From NCBI GenBank assembly GCA_040217755.1, contig JBEHWJ010000056.1, positions 1-14,003 on the forward strand: DNA of 14,003 nucleotides, written 5' to 3'. Positions 12,937 through 14,003 of this stretch are shown piece by piece (the stretch's first letter is position 1; each line of letters starts with the position of its first letter). Source of the stretch: PHAA01 sp040217755. GTDB lineage: Bacteria > Bacillota > Syntrophomonadia > Syntrophomonadales > Syntrophomonadaceae. The notes below the pieces were generated by a model. It saw only the letters and a list, made by a program, of their open reading frames with translations, did not search any database and was not told where the DNA came from. A program made the position numbers and the translations under genes.

Positions 12937-13695
12937 CTACACATCTATCGAACGGTCCGGCATCTCTGAATCCTGGGAATCTTCCGTTGGCTTCTGCATT
13001 TTCACAACCCCGCCCTGCTTTTTGTACTGACGCTGCAGATATAGAGGATATAAAATTGCCGTCAACACCGTGCTCCCCACCGCAAACACCAGGGTTATCA
13101 TAAAGACCGGTGAGGACGGGTCGGTGATGGTATGGCCCAACAGGGTGTAGAGCAGCATATTCGGGAACAGGCCCAAGAGCGACCCCCGCAGGTAGGGGCG
13201 GAAAGGGGTGGCCAGGGCGCCCATGAACATGGAGGCCAGTTCCACAGGGATGACACCGGTAATCCGGAGTACAAAGGCAAATAGGGTGGGGTCCTGGTGT
13301 TGGAGGTAAACCACCGACTGCAGCCGGGGTTGATGCCGGTAAATCCGGTCTACCATGGCGGTCCCGTAGTAGCGGCCGGCGAAATAGGGCAGAGCGGCGG
13401 CCATCAATATCCCCAGGGAGTTGAGCAGCAGGGCCTCGACCGGGCTGAACATCAGTCCCCCGGCCATATAGAGCAATACGATCGGGACTAAAAATGCAAA
13501 GGTCTTTAAGAGGTACAGGATGAGCAGGGCCAGGGCGGCGGCGGAACTATGTTGCTCGATAGTTTGAACGAAGAAGTCCACGGTTAGTTGGTCGCGATAA
13601 TGCAGGCTTACCAGGGCCAGGATCGCGATCAGGGCAGCCGAAAAAATCATCGGCCACTTGCCATTATAAGGTTTCAGTTGCCCGGATCGGTTCAT
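12937..13695 (-). CDS. VTT/DedA-family (TVP38/TMEM64-like) membrane protein
   Basis: The protein has 252 residues. The start at ATG 13695 was chosen because a G-run ends seven bases before it; the open frame extends to 13776 but the extra residues overlap the upstream gene. It has an N-terminal TM helix (about 14-31) and a second hydrophobic region (52-80). The VTT core contains AGGLMFSPVEALLLNSLG and AALPYFAGRYYG (about 78-111), then a re-entrant-type segment FVLRITGVIPVELASMFMGA (141-160) and GSLLGLFPNMLLYTLLG. A last helix (198-219) and a charged tail end the protein. VTT proteins are linked to lipid scrambling or translocation and to membrane homeostasis. The substrate here is unknown. 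It lies 44 bases after another VTT gene on the same strand, so the two are likely co-transcribed. Confidence 0.87.
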   Translation of the reverse strand: MNRSGQLKPYNGKWPMIFSAALIAILALVSLHYRDQLTVDFFVQTIEQHSSAAALALLILYLLKTFAFLVPIVLLYMAGGLMFSPVEALLLNSLGILMAAALPYFAGRYYGTAMVDRIYRHQPRLQSVVYLQHQDPTLFAFVLRITGVIPVELASMFMGALATPFRPYLRGSLLGLFPNMLLYTLLGHTITDPSSPVFMITLVFAVGSTVLTAILYPLYLQRQYKKQGGVVKMQKPTEDSQDSEMPDRSIDV

Positions 13696-13739
13696 AGCTG
13701 ATCCCCCCCCAGCCGGTGATTTATGGTATGCCCAAGGTT

Positions 13740-14003
13740 TCAGGCAGTTTCCCGGCTCAGTCTGCCCTGGGCCCATACCCCCAGCCCGAACAGGAGCACC
13801 GTCGCCACACTGGCCACGGCCACCGCGGTATAATCCTGCTGGTAAAGATTGGAGCCGATATAAGCGGACAGGAGGATACCCGGAACCCGTGCCACGGTGG
13901 CGGTCAGCAGGAACTGGAGCGGATCGATGGGGGTGGCGCCCGCCGCATAGGTAAGGACATCCTTGGGCAACCCCGGTATCAGGAACAAGAGGAAGAGGAT
14001 CAA
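13740..14003 (-). CDS. VTT/DedA-family (TVP38-like) membrane protein, C-terminal part only
   Basis: The C-terminal 87 residues are visible; the N-terminus lies beyond the right edge, and the TTG at the edge is probably internal. The segment LFLIPGLPKDVLTYAAGATPI closely matches the second-half VTT motif (a Pro-rich re-entrant segment followed by the aGxTpi turn). It is followed by FLLTATVARVPGILLSAYIGSNL and a final hydrophobic helix (about 60-77). It is therefore a paralogue of the next gene downstream, though diverged. The PKD motif in this loop is a typical TVP38 feature as I recall it. Pairing of two VTT genes suggests tandem duplication or a two-subunit arrangement. Confidence 0.82.
   Translation of the reverse strand: MILFLLFLIPGLPKDVLTYAAGATPIDPLQFLLTATVARVPGILLSAYIGSNLYQQDYTAVAVASVATVLLFGLGVWAQGRLSRETA

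Overview
The window looks like chromosomal DNA from a bacterium with moderately high GC, most likely a member of the Firmicutes (Clostridia-like). The reasons are strong Shine-Dalgarno sequences (AGGAGGT, AGGAGGG, GGAGG), frequent TTG and GTG starts, Yip1, DUF4153 and small Xre-type genes, and a transporter gene order matching Bacillus subtilis yknWXYZ. No phage, insertion sequence, CRISPR, rRNA or tRNA genes were seen. Assignments are by reading motifs and recalled family knowledge; no database search was run.

Region 1 (1-3747, minus strand) is a four-gene operon: Yip1 membrane protein, membrane fusion protein, ABC ATPase, then a MacB-type permease that runs off the left edge. The last three genes overlap by 4 bases at each junction. 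It reads as a YknWXYZ-like efflux machine, which in B. subtilis protects against the SDP toxin. Region 2 (3748-6186, plus) is a divergent pair: a large DUF4153-type membrane protein and a small three-helix membrane protein, ending in a hairpin that can terminate both strands. Region 3 (6204-6891, minus) is a small HTH regulator overlapping a DUF2178-like membrane protein, behind a near-consensus promoter with a GTAAAG inverted repeat at its start site.

Region 4 (6943-9950, plus) holds an unrecognised, very acidic 151-residue protein, then a PLP-dependent alpha-oxoamine synthase closest in appearance to bacterial serine palmitoyltransferase, with its own terminator. A short-chain dehydrogenase follows on what is probably a separate transcript.

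Region 5 (9951-10665) has no protein gene. It contains the most striking object in the window: a consensus sigma-70 promoter (TTGACA, 17 bases, TATACT), about 390 bases of strongly purine-rich sequence whose ends are perfectly complementary over 12 bases, and a strong intrinsic terminator, with no downstream gene on that strand. This is proposed as a free-standing structured RNA that I cannot assign to a known class.

Region 6 (10613-14003, minus) has an HD-domain protein, a cardiolipin synthase of the phospholipase D family, and two consecutive VTT/DedA (TVP38-like) membrane proteins, the first of which runs off the right edge. Several of the genes act in or on the membrane (transport, cardiolipin synthesis, VTT proteins, and possibly sphingoid base synthesis), but they lie in separate transcription units.
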